NCBI GenBank assembly: GCA_964629965.1
Contig: CAZVRZ010000220.1
Coordinates: 1-7,274, forward strand
Source of the DNA: CAZVRZ01 sp964629965
GTDB taxonomy: Bacteria; Chloroflexota; Anaerolineae; Anaerolineales; UBA4823
DNA length: 7,274 nt
Direction: 5' to 3'
Shown: positions 4,195-7,274 of the stretch, piece after piece
Position numbering within the stretch: the first letter of the stretch is position 1
Layout: each line of letters starts with the position of its first letter
Notes under the pieces: generated by a model
What the model was told of the DNA's origin: nothing
What the model saw: only the letters and a program-made list of their open reading frames with translations
The model's database searches: none
Program-made: the position numbers and the translations under genes

Positions 4195-7100
4195 TTATTG
4201 TGTCAGTTGGCGGTAAAGCTGGTAGGTTTCTGGGGATGGCGCAGCTTTGCAGCGTTCTGCCAACATGCGTTTGCACATCTGATAGTGCTGGTCAACCATT
4301 CCCCGGTTCCCTGACGCAAAAGCGGCCTGCATTGCCAGGCGATATGCCTCCTCGTGGCATGGGTCGCGCTCGATGCTCTGCCAACAGTATTTCATGCTGG
4401 TAGCGTAATCTCCCGCGCACATATGGTACTCCGCCACTTCAAGGATGGCAGCGAGGTATAGCTGGTGAAGGTGAGTGCGTTCGCCGATAACCCAGATGCC
4501 TTCCGCCTCTGGCAGAAAATCTCCCCGGTAAAGGTGGATGATCTGTTCGCTGAGTTCCAGCCGCTTTGCGGGATTGGCTTCTCTCTTCACTGCTTCTGAC
4601 AGAGCCTGTAACTCCTCGACATCGTATTCATAGTCCAAGGCGCGATTGAACAGGTAACGCCCATCCCGGTACAGGATAATATCATCCCCCAACAGGCGGC
4701 GGATTTTATAGAGCACGTTGTTGAGTTGGGTTCCACGACTCTCGGAGTTCCCCCAGAAAACATCCAACAATCGTTCTTTGGTTTCACCGTGCTTGTGACG
4801 CAGTAGGTAAAAGAACAGGTCGCGCTGCACGCGTGACTGCCAGGCATTGCTGTCGAACTTTTGACCGTTGAGGCTGATGAGTACCCCGCCCAGGGCGCGG
4901 ATACGCAGTTTGGGTCTGTCCACCAGCGATTTGGTGATATTCTTGCGCAGCTTGCGCCGTATTTCCGGCAGGGATGCCTCGAATTTGCTCAGCCGTTCGA
5001 GGATATTGGCTGCTTTACTGCCCAGTTCCAAATCATGCACTGCATGTTCCAGCACCGGTTTGACGCTGCGGCCGGCATCCAGCAGCACAATGTATAACTT
5101 TGCGGGCGGCGCCAATAAGAAAGCCTGCTTCAGGTGCGCCAGGCTGGAATTGACATCACCGGCAGTATACAGCGCCAGGGCGCAGTAGCAATGTGCTTTG
5201 ACCTCTTCAATTTTTAGCTTTCCGGCCTGGAAATGCTCCAGCGCCTGGGTAAAACAGTCAAGAGCATCGTTCAGCCGGTCTTCTGCCAGGGCCAGGCGGC
5301 CGGCTTGCATGATGAGCAATCCGGGTCCATAGTGCGAGTGAGGTTCAACGAACCTGGCTGCCTGATCGTGCAGGTAGTGCGCTCGCGCCAGGTCATTTCG
5401 CCGCTGTGCCAGGCTGGACAGGGCGCAGGGGATATAGAAACACAAGAACCGGTTTTCGATGCGTTGGGCGATCTCCCAGGCTTTCTCAAACATCTTTTCG
5501 GCGTATTCACCCGCCAGGAGATCGGCGTACAAATCGCCCAGGCTGGTCAAGATAAATGCTTCCATGCGTGCAAAGCCTGCCAGCTGCGCGTACTTCAGCC
5601 CCTCGTTTAGCGTGGCGACAGCCTGTTCGTAATCGCCCAGGTGGTGATAGAAAACACCCATGTTGTTGAACAGATCGGCCAGGCGATAGGGATTATTCTC
5701 GTCTCGCCAGAAAGCCTCGGCTTTCAAGTAGGCCGCATGAGCTGCTTCCAGGTTGCCAGTTGTGCGATGAATAATTCCTAATTCCTGGTAGGTGGTAGCT
5801 GCGTTCGGTACATCCTCCAGAGTTTGAAAGATGTCCAATGCCTGCTCGATGTCTTGTAAACCCTCGGTTGTTCGATCCATGCTGTGCAGGCAAACACCGC
5901 GTGCGCGCAGAGCCAGAGCCCGGGTGCTCTGTAAATCACTCTCGTTTCCTACAATTGCCAGGGCTTCATCAGCATCATCCAGCCCTTTCTGGTAATCGCT
6001 CACAAAATAATGACCCGTTGAACGCCGGGCAAGCGTGCGCGCCAGGCGTTTGCGATCCCCTGTAGCTCGCAATGCTGCTTCAGCCTGGCTGAGCAGTTCA
6101 ATGCCTCGCCAGGTTTGTCCGCCCATCAAGGCTGTTACACCTTGCAGCGATACCAATCCGGGGTGCACAGCAAGCGTTTTGGGCGGGATGTTCTCCAGCC
6201 ACTCGGTGATGGTGTTGATGCGTTCGTATCTCAGTAGCGTTGGTCCGGCTTGTTCGATAACATCCAAGAGGATGTCTTGATCCCCTAAACGGCGAGCTGT
6301 GTGGTAAGCCCGCTCCCAGTTGTTGCGCTTGCGATATACCTGGATGACCTGCTTCAATATCTCCTGTTCCGAGCCAGGATGCTCACGCTCAAGGCGATCT
6401 TGCAGGTAATCCTTGAACAGGCTGTGATAGCGCAGCCAGGCGCCATCCTCACCCACTGGCAGAGCAAACAGATTATCCTGGAGAACCTTCTCTACCAGCA
6501 TGTTCCAATTGGCGTCTGCCGGGAGCAACGATGGCGGCAGCGCCGCGGCGCACAAGTCTGCGTTGAACTCGTCCAGTATGGATGAGTAGAGCAGAAAATC
6601 CCGCACGTATTTCGGCTGCCGTTCAACCAGCAGATGCCAATACGCAGGTAGGCCTGTTTCATTGGCATGTATGCCTGGGAATATGGCGCTACTGGTTGAA
6701 TTGGCTGGAGGTGGGGTCAACAATATCCCGGTGATCCAGCCTTCGGTGCGTTCAATGATGGCATCAGCCTGGGTATTGGAAATCTTCACATGGTTTTGGT
6801 TTACCAATGCCTGTAACTCTGCGGATGTAAAGGCGAGATCGCACAGACTGACGCGGCCTACCTGTCCATGTGAAACCAACAATTCCAAATCCGGTAGATC
6901 GGGTTCCTGGCGCGAGGCAATCACCAGGTGACAGTTTTCGCCCACCCGGCTGACAAACCGGCTGATAAAACGGGCAATCTCTGGGTCGTCGCTAACGTGG
7001 TGGAAGTCGTCGAGCACAATGACGAAGTGCTCCTCAATCTGCTCGAACAACTCGTTCACGATAACCGTGATGAGTGTTTCGATATTTTCCCCTGGCTTGT

Positions 7101-7274
7101 TCAACCGCTGGAGAGCCGCGTTTGAATTATGTCCAAAAGCCGGATAGGCTCTGGCAATAGACGCGATGAAATGCGCCAAAAAACGCCTGAGGTCGTGGTC
7201 ATGCTGGTCTATGTTGTACCAGCAGGCCGAGATATCCTTTTGATGTGCAAAATCAACCAGAAGAGATGTTTTCC
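4195..7274 (-). CDS. STAND ATPase / TPR / BTAD transcriptional regulator, 5' end outside the window
   Basis: Predicted ATP-dependent signal-sensing transcription factor. The frame stays open to the window edge, giving 1025 residues. Numbered from the first whole codon, it begins KTSLLVDFA with a Gly codon just cut, so the edge falls in the Walker A loop and the true start is upstream. ACWYNIDQHDHDLRRFL (15-31) and Walker B VIVLDDFHH (84-92) follow, then IASRQEPDLP (118-127), GWITGILL (178-185) and the winged-helix signature RYHSLFKDYL (281-290), all as in MalT-like STAND proteins. Residues about 371-766 are tetratricopeptide-like helical repeats, for example NNMGVFYHHLGDYEQAVATL. The C terminus is an OmpR-type winged helix (about 787-876; LRIRALGGVLISLNGQ, then NVLYKIRRLLGDD) plus a BTAD domain (about 881-1016), as in SARP activators but placed at the end rather than the start. 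The ligand and target genes are unknown. A TTG at 7179 is not the start, because conserved sequence precedes it. Confidence 0.92.
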   Translation of the reverse strand, partial: KTSLLVDFAHQKDISACWYNIDQHDHDLRRFLAHFIASIARAYPAFGHNSNAALQRLNKPGENIETLITVIVNELFEQIEEHFVIVLDDFHHVSDDPEIARFISRFVSRVGENCHLVIASRQEPDLPDLELLVSHGQVGRVSLCDLAFTSAELQALVNQNHVKISNTQADAIIERTEGWITGILLTPPPANSTSSAIFPGIHANETGLPAYWHLLVERQPKYVRDFLLYSSILDEFNADLCAAALPPSLLPADANWNMLVEKVLQDNLFALPVGEDGAWLRYHSLFKDYLQDRLEREHPGSEQEILKQVIQVYRKRNNWERAYHTARRLGDQDILLDVIEQAGPTLLRYERINTITEWLENIPPKTLAVHPGLVSLQGVTALMGGQTWRGIELLSQAEAALRATGDRKRLARTLARRSTGHYFVSDYQKGLDDADEALAIVGNESDLQSTRALALRARGVCLHSMDRTTEGLQDIEQALDIFQTLEDVPNAATTYQELGIIHRTTGNLEAAHAAYLKAEAFWRDENNPYRLADLFNNMGVFYHHLGDYEQAVATLNEGLKYAQLAGFARMEAFILTSLGDLYADLLAGEYAEKMFEKAWEIAQRIENRFLCFYIPCALSSLAQRRNDLARAHYLHDQAARFVEPHSHYGPGLLIMQAGRLALAEDRLNDALDCFTQALEHFQAGKLKIEEVKAHCYCALALYTAGDVNSSLAHLKQAFLLAPPAKLYIVLLDAGRSVKPVLEHAVHDLELGSKAANILERLSKFEASLPEIRRKLRKNITKSLVDRPKLRIRALGGVLISLNGQKFDSNAWQSRVQRDLFFYLLRHKHGETKERLLDVFWGNSESRGTQLNNVLYKIRRLLGDDIILYRDGRYLFNRALDYEYDVEELQALSEAVKREANPAKRLELSEQIIHLYRGDFLPEAEGIWVIGERTHLHQLYLAAILEVAEYHMCAGDYATSMKYCWQSIERDPCHEEAYRLAMQAAFASGNRGMVDQHYQMCKRMLAERCKAAPSPETYQLYRQLTQ

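Noticed and set aside
3989..4216. 75-codon plus-strand frame before the regulator terminator
   Set aside because: It starts at a TTG with no ribosome-binding site, crosses the terminator and overlaps the end of the regulator. The residues look random.
7177..7179. start of the STAND regulator at this TTG
   Set aside because: The frame stays open upstream and encodes the Walker A tail and the conserved strand after it, so the gene begins beyond the window.
1..7274. CRISPR array, tRNA or rRNA gene
   Set aside because: No regularly spaced repeats with unique spacers, and no cloverleaf or rRNA-like stretch seen on either strand. The repeats present are few and unevenly spaced.

Overview
The window is moderately GC-rich bacterial DNA. 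It looks like a chromosomal or accessory region of a Chloroflexota (probably Anaerolineae-type) genome. That guess rests on two genes: a DUF5317-type membrane protein, and a very large STAND ATPase regulator (MalT-like front half, SARP/BTAD-type DNA-binding end). It is inference, because no ribosomal or other marker gene is present. Every gene I can support is on the minus strand, so transcription runs from high to low coordinates.

Right half (7274 down to 4141): the 3' 1025 codons of a STAND/TPR/BTAD transcriptional regulator. The window edge cuts it exactly in the Walker A P-loop. A canonical intrinsic terminator lies 18 nt after its stop codon. A stretch of about 230 bases without a convincing gene follows.

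Middle (3914 down to 1240): a compact three-gene operon of a five-segment DUF5317 membrane protein, a 69-residue protein of unknown function and a 631-residue large serine recombinase. The first two genes are 24 nt apart. The second and third overlap as TAATG, which implies translational coupling. The recombinase has the YxRVS and DRLxR catalytic motifs. It also has a cysteine-rich insertion (CxxxCxxC plus a fourth Cys) just after the catalytic domain and a second, degenerate zinc-ribbon-like region. A strong, probably bidirectional hairpin terminator ends the operon.

Left end (1146 down to 145): the most interesting part. A 1002-bp segment is bounded by perfect 25-bp inverted repeats beginning GTGTCAC and carries one complete gene, a RimJ/RimL-like GNAT acetyltransferase, but no transposase. 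Inside it are iterated CATAAAnTGGCC boxes, two nested pairs of direct repeats around the acetyltransferase, and a 54-bp imperfect palindrome that looks like two element ends facing each other. The flanks carry a possible imperfect 7-8 bp target duplication. I read this as a non-autonomous, passenger-carrying insertion element with IS21-like multi-repeat ends, lying directly downstream of the serine recombinase operon. Left of it, a short open frame may be the 3' remnant of an interrupted gene.

How the parts relate: the operon and the regulator share orientation but are separated by a terminator, so they are probably independent units. The acetyltransferase has its own consensus -10 and probably moves with the repeat-bounded segment.
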